Below, one piece after another: positions 5,813 to 12,997 of a stretch of 13,015 bases of DNA (position 1 is the stretch's first letter; every line of letters starts with the position of its first letter). Below the pieces are notes generated by a model. The model was not told the origin of the DNA. It ran no database searches and worked only from the letters and a program-made list of their open reading frames with translations. The translations under genes and the position numbers were made by a program. The stretch is taken from contig CAYWVO010000065.1 in NCBI GenBank assembly GCA_964461835.1, positions 1-13,015 on the forward strand. Reading direction: 5' to 3'. The DNA comes from CAYWVO01 sp964461835. Its GTDB lineage: Bacteria; Zixibacteria; MSB-5A5; WJJR01; JAJRUJ01.

Positions 5813-6832
5813 ATGCGAGTTGCAGTATTCAGCACGAAACCATACGACCAGAGGTTTTTGACCGCAGCCAATGAGAGCCGTGGTCACGAATTTGATTTTT
5901 TTGGCGCCAGGCTTGAACCGCAGACGACCCGGTTGATTACCGGTCACGACGCTGTCTGTGTGTTCGTTAATGATTTGCTCACCGCGGAGGTGATCAACGA
6001 GCTTGCCGGCAAAGGTGTTCATTTGATCGCCCTCCGGTGTTCGGGGTTTAATAACGTCGATCTCCGAGCGACGTCTGACGCAGGAATGACGGTCACCCGC
6101 GTACCCGCTTACTCCCCCAATGCCGTCGCGGAGCACACGGTAGCCCTCATGCTGTCTCTTAACCGCAAAATGCATCGGGCGTTCAACCGGGTGCGGGAAG
6201 GTAATCTGTCGCTGGACGGTTTGCTGGGTTTTGATATCAACGGACGCACCGTCGGTGTCATCGGCACGGGGAATATCGGGGTTGCGGTGGCCCGAATTCT
6301 ACGTGGGTTTGAATGCCGGTTGCTGGCCTATGACGTCCGGAAAAATCCCGCAGGAGAGAAGCTGGGCATCACCTACGTCGACCTCAATACGCTCTACGCT
6401 GAAAGCGATATCATTACCATCCATTGCCCGTTAAACCCGGACACTCATCACTTGATCGACCAGGGGGCGATTGCCAAGATGCGCACTGGCGTCATGCTGA
6501 TTAACACCAGTCGCGGAGCTGTGGTCGATACCGTGGCCATCATCGACGCGTTAAAGTCGGGGAAGATCGGTCATCTCGGACTCGATGTCTATGAGGAGGA
6601 AGGAGATATTTTCTTCGAAGATCTTTCCGAGCAGGTCATTCAGGATGATGTATTCGCACGTCTCTTAACGTTTCCCAATGTACTGATCACCGGGCATCAG
6701 GCATTCTTCACGCAGGAGGCCATGACCGCCATTGCCGAAACAGTCATCCAAAATATCACCGGATTTGAGAAAGGCCCGGTGCCGGATGAAAACGTGGTGA
6801 AGCTGACCCAGCATGTCAGTGAAAAGGATTGA
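5813..6832 (+). CDS. ldhA: D-lactate dehydrogenase, LdhA-type 2-hydroxyacid dehydrogenase
   Basis: 339 aa, close to E. coli LdhA (329). It reduces pyruvate to D-lactate with NADH in the cytoplasm. The Rossmann motif VGVIGTGNIG has its GxGxxG at 151-156. The catalytic triad of the family is present: Arg234 in NTSRGAVVD, Glu263 in YEEEGD, and His295 in TGHQAFFT. The LdhA-specific stretch GDIFFEDLS after the glutamate separates it from glycerate or formate dehydrogenases of the same superfamily. ATG 5813 has AAAGGGA about 8 bases upstream. It stands alone, 101 bp after the tRNA gene and with no partner gene, so it is probably a single transcription unit used for redox balance under fermentation. 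Confidence 0.92.
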   Translation: MRVAVFSTKPYDQRFLTAANESRGHEFDFFGARLEPQTTRLITGHDAVCVFVNDLLTAEVINELAGKGVHLIALRCSGFNNVDLRATSDAGMTVTRVPAYSPNAVAEHTVALMLSLNRKMHRAFNRVREGNLSLDGLLGFDINGRTVGVIGTGNIGVAVARILRGFECRLLAYDVRKNPAGEKLGITYVDLNTLYAESDIITIHCPLNPDTHHLIDQGAIAKMRTGVMLINTSRGAVVDTVAIIDALKSGKIGHLGLDVYEEEGDIFFEDLSEQVIQDDVFARLLTFPNVLITGHQAFFTQEAMTAIAETVIQNITGFEKGPVPDENVVKLTQHVSEKD

Positions 6833-7040
6833 ACCTCACAAACCGCTGTTCACTGTCATCCACCAATCACGCAATTGTCCCCGTTATCTCCAAGAGTATT
6901 GTAGAGCTGCGTAGTGTACGGTACTCTACTAGGTCAGATTACCTACAAAAAAGTACATCGTCAAAAGCCTGCCTTTCCTCACTTTAACTTCACCCACCCT
7001 TCCGCTTTGCAAGAAGAATAATCAGTGACCGTAATTACGA
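6833..7040. other. Spacer between ldhA and the lysis remnant
   Basis: No gene is visible. A weak inverted repeat, GTAGAG (6901-6906) with CTCTAC (6924-6929), lies 68 bases past the ldhA stop. The AT-richer composition compared with ldhA fits degraded DNA. Confidence 0.5.
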
Positions 7041-7471
7041 TCAATCTATCAGCGACGGCCTTTTCTTCTCCCCGGTGATGGCCCGGGTGGCAATGTTGCT
7101 GACTCCACGTTGTTCAAATGAGCGTCCCGCCGCGTACGTTCCGACTACGGCTGCCCAGGCCTACCAGAACTCAGCCGGCATCGTGAATGTGGAAACGTCT
7201 GCGCCTGAAATTGATTGAACTGCCGGCACAAAACAACAGTTGAAGATAATGATTGCCAGGCCAGTATACACCACGGTTTGCCTGGCGCGCTTGGTGCACT
7301 TGTCGCCCTGACTTAACTCAGCGACGAGAATCCTCTCTTTCGCAGCGAGCTCAGCTTTCAGCAGTTCGGTTGTCTCTGTTTGTAGTTTTTGTGCGAGTTC
7401 CTGGAGCTTTAGTTCAAACTCTTTTTAATGAGGCCGTTAAATCAACTTCCCCAAATGCCTATGACTCCCAT
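7041..7471 (-). pseudogene. Broken 3TM-type holin gene
   Basis: Read on the - strand from ATG 7471, which has a strong GGAGG at 7483-7479, the peptide runs MGVIGIWGS and then meets TGA (7444-7442). One base further on the frame reads DLTASLK. A second shift in an A run near 7422 opens a long frame: a charged coiled-coil-like part (FELKLQELAQKLQTETTEL, AELAAKERILVAELSQ), then DKCTKRARQTVVYTGLAIII, a hydrophobic segment to VQSISGADV, then MPAEFW, an in-frame TAG (7163-7161), AWAAVVGTYAAGRSFEQRG and a stop at 7043-7041. TKRARPT..., PAEFWxAW and VGTYxxGRSxE are hallmarks of the 3TM holin family (also used by gene transfer agents). Two shifts and one amber codon, probably TGG to TAG, mark it as dead. 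It follows the M15 gene by 30 bp. Confidence 0.8.
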
Positions 7472-7501
7472 GGTTTTTCCTCCGCAGTTATTGAAACTGT
7501 T

Positions 7502-8122
7502 TTACGAATAAGCCCTGGTGCCAAGTGCGAGCGCTTCCGTCGAATTTTGAGCAATGTATTTCCTGTCAGTATATTCTCCGACCGCCAGAATCTGCCGTCG
7601 GTCGTGGCGTTCGGAGGCAGCGATATGAATCCAGGCTGGTTGCCCGAAGTCTTCTCCGTACTCGTGGATCACTTGATCGATATCAAACTGTTCCAGATTC
7701 AGGCAAATCCAGGAAAACAAATAGAAATTTGCATTGGTATCCGGCCTCAGCCGCTCGCCGGTGGATTCAATCACCGCCTGTTCAATTTCGGCGCGAATCT
7801 CCGCGAATTGAGGGTCTGCTGAAAACGACGGAGAGAGATGGCAATCTGCTGCTTCTCCCAGGCAATGCTGAGAGGTGGCGCTGCCCCCCACGAGCTTATT
7901 GAGGATTGGACAGCGATAACCGGACGTGATATGAATCGGGACCCCGAATCGTCTTCGGATAGGTTGCAGGACTCGTTCGACCAAATAGGTAAGATTGTCA
8001 ACGACTTCCAGGGGAGGATGGTACTGAAGTGCTTTGAGATTTGGATCTCGTTCTGCGGTCGCAGAGTATAAAAGCTCTTTGAAGATGAAGTTTTGGGATA
8101 GTCGTTGATTGATATCCACCAT
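7502..8122 (-). CDS. M15-family peptidase (D-Ala-D-Ala carboxypeptidase-like, phage-type endolysin)
   Basis: 206 aa. Peptidase M15A proteins cut the peptide side chains of peptidoglycan and serve phages as endolysins. The zinc site is visible: SQHCLGEAAD gives His86 and Asp93 in the HxxGxxxD motif, and WIHIA gives the second histidine, His166. ITSGYRCPILNKLVGG (65-80) is the conserved stretch before the first zinc ligand. No signal peptide is seen, which suits an enzyme released through a holin. It is longer than typical M15A phage enzymes (about 130-150 aa) because of an insert around residues 105-145. The ATG at 8122 has GAAGGG 8 bases upstream. The gene looks intact, but the holin after it is broken and no other phage gene is near. 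Confidence 0.85.
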   Translation of the reverse strand: MVDINQRLSQNFIFKELLYSATAERDPNLKALQYHPPLEVVDNLTYLVERVLQPIRRRFGVPIHITSGYRCPILNKLVGGSATSQHCLGEAADCHLSPSFSADPQFAEIRAEIEQAVIESTGERLRPDTNANFYLFSWICLNLEQFDIDQVIHEYGEDFGQPAWIHIAASERHDRRQILAVGEYTDRKYIAQNSTEALALGTRAYS

Positions 8123-8552
8123 TCAATTCACCCTTCTAATACACTAGCCTGAACCGTTTCCTCTCAGGGAATATGGACTCGGATGCAATTTTTCAGCCGT
8201 CTCCGACGATAGTCGCTATTTTGTTTTCCAGTCAAGTATTCTGTTTCCTTGACGAGAGAACAGACATAAGCTCCTGAAAAAGCCAAGCAATCTGGGGGTG
8301 ATGTCTCCACAGCGAGGAGTGCACCCACCAAGAAAGTATTACCACGCGCGCAGTTGAAACAAGAATAATTTAAACGATTGCGGGAGGAGACAAATCGGCC
8401 ATATGCCTTGGTGCAAAAGTCCTTACCATGGGTCTGAAGACTCGGTTTTGCGGCCCAATGATTTTTTTCCTTGGATCTCGTCGGAACTCTATGAATTGAG
8501 TACATTGCGCGTATTACCAATCGAGCCATTCGGGGATCGCGGGAGGTCGGTA
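8123..8552. other. Gene-free spacer between the divergent M15 and selenoprotein genes
   Basis: 430 bp that should hold the promoters of both genes. No family is recognised in any frame. An upstream ATG at 8403 is in frame with the selenoprotein, but the peptide from 8403 to 8552 looks non-coding and its nearest purine-rich site is too far away. No clear sigma-70 promoter was found by eye. Confidence 0.5.
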
Positions 8553-9341
8553 ATGCACTTGAGAATCGTATTGGTTGCCACTTCGTTGCTGGGATTGTTG
8601 TTAGTGAACGGTTGCACGGGAGTGGATACGGAATCAACGCCGCAGGATAAATCTACTGCTGATGCACAGTCCACCGCGAAAAATATCCCGGCTTTGCAGG
8701 ATACACTTGATGCCCAAAAAGCCCAATTCGCCAAATCTGCCCCGGAAAAACTCCAGCGAATCTTTGCGGAAGGATTGGAGGAAATTGCGGCTTCACAGGT
8801 CATGGAAACGGCGCTCAACGTCGGCGATACCGCGCCGGATTTTTCTTTGTCGAATGCCGTGGGCGATACCGTGCGGCTCTCCGAGTTATTGGAAGACGGT
8901 CCCGTGATTCTCACCTGGTATCGGGGCGGCTGGTGACCATACTGTAACCTGCAGTTGCAGGTGTATAACCAGGCAAAAGGAGTATTCGCGGACCACGCCG
9001 GTCAACTGGTGGCGGTCAGCCCGGAGATTCCGGATAGCTCGCTGTCGATGCGCGAGAAACACGATTTGGGATTTGAGGTTCTCTCGGATGTCGGCAACCG
9101 GGTTGCCCGGAAGTTCGGCATCGTCTACACCCTGCCGGAACCCATGGCACAGGTGTTTAACGAGCGGCTCGATTTCTCGGCGTACTACGGCCATGACCGT
9201 AACGAACTGCCGCTGGCCGTCACGTATGTGGTCGATCCAGAGCGCGTGATCCGGTATGCGTTTGTCGATGCCGACTATACGAAACGTGCCGAGCCGGCGG
9301 AGATTGTGACGGTCTTGGAAAATCTCGAGCAGCAGCCCTGA
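8553..9341 (+). CDS. Peroxiredoxin-like (AhpC/TSA) lipoprotein with selenocysteine at an in-frame TGA
   Basis: 262 aa when TGA at 8934-8936 is read as selenocysteine (residue 128). Residues 1-20 form a lipoprotein signal with lipobox LVNG before Cys21, so it should be anchored in a membrane and face the envelope. A linker (22-85) precedes the thioredoxin fold: VGDTAPDFSL (90-99), VRLSELLEDGPVILTWYRGGW (107-127), then U128-PYC131 and NLQLQVYN. Family members read WYRGGWCPYCN, so the TGA stands exactly at the first, catalytic Cys of CxxC. After it the frame stays open for 134 codons and keeps family features such as LVAVSPE, DVGNRVARKFGI and VTYVVDPERVIRYAFVDADYTKR. ATG 8553 has GGGAGGT 5 bases upstream. 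A SECIS-like hairpin follows the TGA. A nonsense mutation is the alternative, but position, hairpin and clean downstream frame all favour a selenoprotein. Confidence 0.88.
8934..8962 (+). promoter_or_regulatory. TGA selenocysteine codon and SECIS-like hairpin
   Basis: After TGA (8934-8936) the stem ACCTGC (8947-8952) pairs perfectly with GCAGGT (8957-8962) around the loop AGTT. The loop begins 17 bases after the TGA and has G as its second base. Bacterial SECIS elements sit inside the coding region right after UGA, with the apical loop about 16-37 bases away and a G among its first two bases; this one fits. SelB would bind it to insert selenocysteine. Confidence 0.75.
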
Positions 9342-10125
9342 TTAGACAGCCGCAAGTCCTTGGGATAGTGTCGATTTTCTCATCCGGTCCGCCAAGGCGG
9401 ATCGGATTCGGAACCTGACCTACCGCAAATCCTCCCTAATTGGCTTTTTCGATAAGCCCAAATGTGTGGTCCCAGGGAAAGAGCCTCACCTCAGTACATC
9501 GTCGCGCAGTCCGGGTCAAGCTTTTCGGCCAAGACCAAAACGTGACCTATGTGCGGATCGTACTGACATTTTCTGGTAGAATTTCCCAGGACGGAGGTCA
9601 CTGGTGGAGGATGAATATCAAAACCGATTGCGGCTGCAAAGACAAGTTCGGACAGATTAAACATGTGACATAAGAGATGGGTTCGGGCGGTCAGATACGG
9701 ATCAAGATGGTGGAGGGTCCATTGCAGTGATTTGTGTAGTGGAGTCGGTGTGTTCCATGGAGCTTTTGCCAAATTCCGGCAGGGACAGATCTGCTGGCAA
9801 TCGTCCCCGATGCCCTGGCGCCAAAACAACTGGTGTGGGACGGAATCACTGGTTTTATTCCCAACAACGATCAGGCCGCGCGGAGGCGGTAGGCCGGATT
9901 GAGTGAGGTCGTGAGTTGTTGCAGCGGCTGTCGGCGGCGGCACTGGCGAAGGCCGAATCGTGGTCACGGGAGACAATGTTTTGTCGATTGCAGGCGTACT
10001 ATAAGTAATTGTTGGCGAGGGAAAAGAATGGCAAATCGTCAGTGGGGGGCACGTGCTGGCGAACAATCCTGGTAATGAGGCTGCTGGAATCTGGACGCTG
10101 GACTAGACAAAGGACAAACGCCGCT
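9342..10125. other. Long spacer before ugd, with a repeat and a possible gene relic
   Basis: 784 bp without an intact gene that can be supported. It holds the palindrome plus 16-mer at 9382-9423. On the + strand around 9949-10105 one frame gives coding-like text broken by TAA (10002-10004): GRIVVTGDNVLSIAGVL before it and VIVGEGKEWQIVSGGHVL after it. A 191-codon open frame on the - strand (10066 to 9491) is Pro/Thr-rich and unlike any known family. Confidence 0.5.
9382..9423. repeat. 12-bp-stem palindrome followed by TCGGAACCTGACCTAC, copy 2
   Basis: ATCCGGTCCGCC (9382-9393) pairs with GGCGGATCGGAT (9396-9407) with one G-T pair and a 2-base loop. TCGGAACCTGACCTAC (9408-9423) follows directly and is identical to 493-508. 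It starts 40 bases after the selenoprotein stop and could also mark its transcription end, though no T-run follows. Confidence 0.7.
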
Positions 10126-11535
10126 ATGAAAATCACGGTTGTAGGCACAGGATATGTTGGACTAGTTGCCGGGGCGTGTTTTGCCGAGTTCGGCCAGAAG
10201 GTCGTCTGTGTCGATTATGACCGACAGAAGATTTCCCAGCTAAATGCTGGTGAAGTCCCGATTTTCGAGGATGGCCTGGAGGATTTACTCACGCGCAACG
10301 TTGCGGCCGGGCGGCTTTCCTTTTCTCATGATCTCCCGGTTGCCGTGCCGGGGAGCGATGTTGCGGTTATCGCGGTCGGCACACCCGGTAAGTCCGGCGG
10401 AGAGACCGATCTCGAGCATTTCCATCGGGCGATTAGTGACGTGCTCGCGAATATCGATTCCCGGCTCATTCTGGTGATTAAGAGCACCGTGCCGATGGGA
10501 ACGGCGGCGCGCACCCGGGAATGGGTCAAGCAAATTACCAATCCGGACCAGCGTATCGATATCGTTTCCAATCCGGAGTTCTTGCGGCAGGGTTCGGCAG
10601 TGAACGATTTCTTAAATCCGGACCGGATAATTATCGGCGGAGATTCCCGGCATGCCCTGCGCCTCATGCGTGAGGTATACGGGCCGCTGGAAAAGCGCAA
10701 CATTCCGGTTGTCCTGACCTCGAATGAAACTGCCGAGATGATCAAGTACGCCGCCAATACATTTTTGGCGCTTAAGATATCCTACATTAATGAAATCGCT
10801 AATATGTGCGATCATTTTGGGGCAGATGTCACCAAAGTTGCCGAAGCACTGGGGATGGACAGCCGAATCGGTCCGAGTTTCTTGGAGGCAGGACCGGGAT
10901 TCGGTGGATCGTGTCTGCCGAAGGACGTCAAATCGTTTGTCAACAGCTCTAAGAAAAGAGGCTACACGTTCCGTCTCGGGAAGGCCATTATCTCGGCGAA
11001 TGCATATCAGCGCCGGGCGGTGGTCGCCAAAGTTAAATCTTTGCTCGGTTCCCTCAGGGGCAAAAGGATCGCAATTCTGGGATTGGCGTTTAAGGCCAAC
11101 ACCGACGATGTTCGCGAATCACCGGCGATGTACGTGATAAAGCGGCTACACCACAGCGGCGCAAAAGTCCGGGCGTACGATCCGGCGGCGTCCGCCCCCG
11201 CCAGGCGTGAGGTCCCGCGAATTCAGTATGTCAACGACGCCTACGCAGCGTGCGACGGGGCGGATATTGCGGTTTTGCTGACAGCATGGGATGAATTCCG
11301 CAACCTGGATTTTTCCCGCATTCACCAGTCGATGGCCCAGCCGATTATATACGATACCCGCAACGCGCTCAATCGGGACCAATTGGGAAAGCTGGGGTTT
11401 GTCTATTTCGCTACCGGGCGGGCAACATTGGGTGACGCGAAACAGCATGTCGAAACAGTCGCGGCGGTCGCCCGGAAGAAACGCAAAGCGAAGCCCGCAC
11501 GCAAACGCGGTCCCGCCATTGCCGGCATCAATTAA
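10126..11535 (+). CDS. ugd: UDP-glucose 6-dehydrogenase
   Basis: 469 aa. It oxidises UDP-glucose twice with NAD+ to UDP-glucuronate, a precursor of acidic surface polysaccharides. The NAD site is MKITVVGTGYVG with GxGxxG at 7-12. Further family motifs are IKSTVPMGTA (118-127), NPEFLRQGSAVNDFLNPDRI (149-168), ETAEMIKYAANTFLALKISY with Lys207 and Asn211, and GPGFGGSCLPKD with the catalytic Cys263. The C-terminal UDP-binding domain (AILGLAFKANTDDVRESPA) is complete. ATG 10126 starts the NAD fold and has AGGA 11 bases upstream; an in-frame TTG at 10009 adds 39 unlike residues and is rejected. Usual length is about 430-450 aa; the extra is a basic tail (ARKKRKAKPARKRGPA). It converges with the next gene. 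Confidence 0.95.
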   Translation: MKITVVGTGYVGLVAGACFAEFGQKVVCVDYDRQKISQLNAGEVPIFEDGLEDLLTRNVAAGRLSFSHDLPVAVPGSDVAVIAVGTPGKSGGETDLEHFHRAISDVLANIDSRLILVIKSTVPMGTAARTREWVKQITNPDQRIDIVSNPEFLRQGSAVNDFLNPDRIIIGGDSRHALRLMREVYGPLEKRNIPVVLTSNETAEMIKYAANTFLALKISYINEIANMCDHFGADVTKVAEALGMDSRIGPSFLEAGPGFGGSCLPKDVKSFVNSSKKRGYTFRLGKAIISANAYQRRAVVAKVKSLLGSLRGKRIAILGLAFKANTDDVRESPAMYVIKRLHHSGAKVRAYDPAASAPARREVPRIQYVNDAYAACDGADIAVLLTAWDEFRNLDFSRIHQSMAQPIIYDTRNALNRDQLGKLGFVYFATGRATLGDAKQHVETVAAVARKKRKAKPARKRGPAIAGIN

Positions 11536-11565
11536 GGATTCCGGCACTATCATCAAACCGTGGGC

Positions 11566-11584
11566 GGCAGACGTCTCGTCTGCC
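11566..11584. repeat. Palindrome GGCAGACG/CGTCTGCC, copy 2, between convergent genes
   Basis: An 8-bp perfect stem (11566-11573 with 11577-11584) and a 3-base loop, 31 bases after the ugd stop and 56 before the end of the convergent gene. Copy 1 at 381-400 has the stem with A/T in place of G/C at one pair, a compensated change. Here it could serve as a two-way transcription end. Confidence 0.6.
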
Positions 11585-11639
11585 CCAGCCATGGAATCCG
11601 CCCGATTTCCTCGAGGGGCACCGTGCCGTCTCCAGAGAA

Positions 11640-12641
11640 CTACTTTTTGTTGAGCATCGTCTCTTCTTCTTTGGGCAGCCGGGGGATGTCTGTTTTCCCG
11701 AATAACTTCAGCCCACCGATGTAAACCACTTGCGATAGTTCCACGAGCGTCATCCAGAGCCGCGATGCCACTGCAACCAGCGCGGCAAAACGGAGCGGAA
11801 TAACCTGCGGCAGCAGTACCGCCATCACCCCCTCGCGGATACCCAAACCCCCGGGGGCAAATAGCGCTAGCAGACCGATCAAGTACGCAGCACCAAAGGA
11901 TGCGACAGTGGTCCAGTAAGCGGATGGCTCGATACCGATACCATAGAGAAAACAATAAAATGAGGTGCCGAACAGAAACCAGGTCAACGTAAACGCGAAA
12001 TAAAGGGCAATTGCGCGACCGAGCGAAATTCGGACATCAATCTTTTCTCTTTTTAATAGCCGCAAACCGAAATTCAGCACGCGGGTGAAGATCGGCGGGT
12101 AGAGTACAAACACCGGGAGAATAATTCCGATGATGACCGTGTACAGCGGCACCCAGTCCAGCACCTGCCGTCCCAGGATAATCAGAATGAATGGGATACC
12201 GGTGAAAACCATGAAGGCCTGATGAATTAAACTGGTGGCCACCGCGGCCTCCGCGCGGATACCCTCCCGGGTCATCATATAGACCATCCAGGCCACGGTC
12301 CACATGCGGCCGGGAATGTATTTCCCCAAATTCGAGAGCACGAGGATCCGGAAAACCGTGAAAAACGGCAGTGAGCGTTGCGCCACCGACCAGAGAATCG
12401 CTTTCCAGACTGCCATCAGCAGCATGGTGATCGCCCAGATAATGACCGCAGACAGCAGCAGCCACGGCCAGTTGAATTGCCATTCGTGACCCCGGATCTG
12501 TTCCCAGTGCAAATAGATTGACCGGGTGATAAAAAACCCGATCACCAGCAGCACCACGGTGTAGATTATTGATTTCAGCACCCGGCGGGTGGAGGTTGGC
12601 GCCGGGTCCGGGCGGGAAGTGTGGTCGGTCCGATGTTCCAT
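11640..12641 (-). CDS. YbhN/UPF0104 family membrane protein (LPG synthase transmembrane domain-like)
   Basis: 333 aa from ATG 12641. The family comprises flippase-like integral membrane proteins, including the N-terminal half of MprF, and members next to glycosyltransferases. Visible marks are NLGKYIPGRMW (104-114), FAPGGLGIREG (261-271) and ASRLWMTLVE (292-301). About seven to eight hydrophobic segments are seen, near 24-45, 59-80, 136-157, 164-185, 210-234, 245-263 and 280-311; the N-terminal 20 residues and the C-terminus (KEEETMLNKK) are charged and probably cytoplasmic. There is no C-terminal synthase domain, so aminoacyl transfer is not expected. The start is uncertain: no good RBS is seen at 12641, and the longer TTG start at 12701 lies beside a repeat. 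It faces ugd tail to tail. Confidence 0.88.
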   Translation of the reverse strand: MEHRTDHTSRPDPAPTSTRRVLKSIIYTVVLLVIGFFITRSIYLHWEQIRGHEWQFNWPWLLLSAVIIWAITMLLMAVWKAILWSVAQRSLPFFTVFRILVLSNLGKYIPGRMWTVAWMVYMMTREGIRAEAAVATSLIHQAFMVFTGIPFILIILGRQVLDWVPLYTVIIGIILPVFVLYPPIFTRVLNFGLRLLKREKIDVRISLGRAIALYFAFTLTWFLFGTSFYCFLYGIGIEPSAYWTTVASFGAAYLIGLLALFAPGGLGIREGVMAVLLPQVIPLRFAALVAVASRLWMTLVELSQVVYIGGLKLFGKTDIPRLPKEEETMLNKK

Positions 12642-12710
12642 CGGGGCAATATGCCGGGAATCGGCAATGCGTTCAAGCACAATAGAGTTATACGCTGGCA
12701 ACGTCGGCCA

Positions 12711-12832
12711 GCGTGGCCCTGGGCTTTGCCCAGGGTTTCTAGGAGCGTTGCCCTATGGTGCCAAATCCCACGGCTCCTGGAAACCCTGATCTCCGGGCTC
12801 GCTGTCCGCTCACCCTCAGATCAGGGCCACGC
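12711..12832. repeat. Nested inverted-repeat element, about 122 bp
   Basis: Outer arms GCGTGGCCCTG (12711-12721) and CAGGGCCACGC (12822-12832) match perfectly. Inside, AGGGTTTCTAGGAGC (12732-12746) pairs with GCTCCTGGAAACCCT (12773-12787) with one G-T pair. A third perfect stem, CCCTGGGC/GCCCAGGG (12717-12724 with 12728-12735), competes with both. The whole looks like one folded unit rather than chance. Confidence 0.7.
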
Positions 12833-12854
12833 AAAATCGGAATCTTCTTCTTTT

Positions 12855-12882
12855 GTCACCAGTGCGAAGACTGGGGTCCAGG
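12855..12882. repeat. REP-like palindrome, divergent copy 3
   Basis: GTCACC opens and GGTCCAGG closes the element; CCAGT (12859-12863) pairs with ACTGG (12870-12874). It keeps the GTCA...TCCAGG frame of the copies at 5387 and 5493 while the stem has changed on both sides. Confidence 0.45.
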
Positions 12883-12899
12883 TGCGGGCAAAATGTGTA

Positions 12900-12947
12900 A
12901 CCCACCAAGAGCGAACAGCCCGACCGGGCTGAGAGCGACTGGTGGGT
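12900..12947. repeat. Two-stem hairpin with symmetric internal loop
   Basis: Outer stem ACCCACCA (12900-12907) with TGGTGGGT (12940-12947); inner stem CAGCCCG (12916-12922) with CGGGCTG (12925-12931). Both are perfect. The two 8-base strands between the stems are nearly the same sequence, AGAGCGAA and AGAGCGAC. Confidence 0.65.
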
Positions 12948-12970
12948 CAGTAACCTAGCGTAACATGTGC

Positions 12971-12997
12971 ATGTGCGCGGCAGGTCTTTAACCTGCC
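12971..12997. repeat. ATGTGCGCGGC repeat with hairpin
   Basis: GGCAGGT (12979-12985) pairs perfectly with ACCTGCC (12991-12997), loop CTTTA. The first 24 bases match 5323-5346 at 21 positions. Confidence 0.6.

Noticed and set aside
7253..7822. 189-codon open frame on the + strand
   Set aside because: It is antisense to the M15 gene and the holin remnant, both of which have clear motifs.
5625..8122. tRNA-Ser as the attachment site of the phage remnant
   Set aside because: No copy of the tRNA 3' end was found elsewhere in the window, and ldhA lies between.
8164..8637. 157-codon open frame on the - strand upstream of the M15 gene
   Set aside because: Overlaps the selenoprotein's signal peptide on the other strand and has random-looking composition.
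8403..8936. Selenoprotein gene taken as a 177-aa protein ending at TGA, with a separate 128-aa protein after it
   Set aside because: Both halves are in one frame and together form one thioredoxin fold; the upstream ATG at 8403 adds unlike sequence before the lipoprotein signal.
9491..10066. 191-codon open frame on the - strand
   Set aside because: Pro/Thr-rich, no RBS, no family likeness, and antisense to a more protein-like + frame.
12642..12701. Longer start (TTG 12701) for the membrane protein
   Set aside because: No RBS, rare start codon, and the added residues are not typical for the family; ATG 12641 is preferred with doubt.
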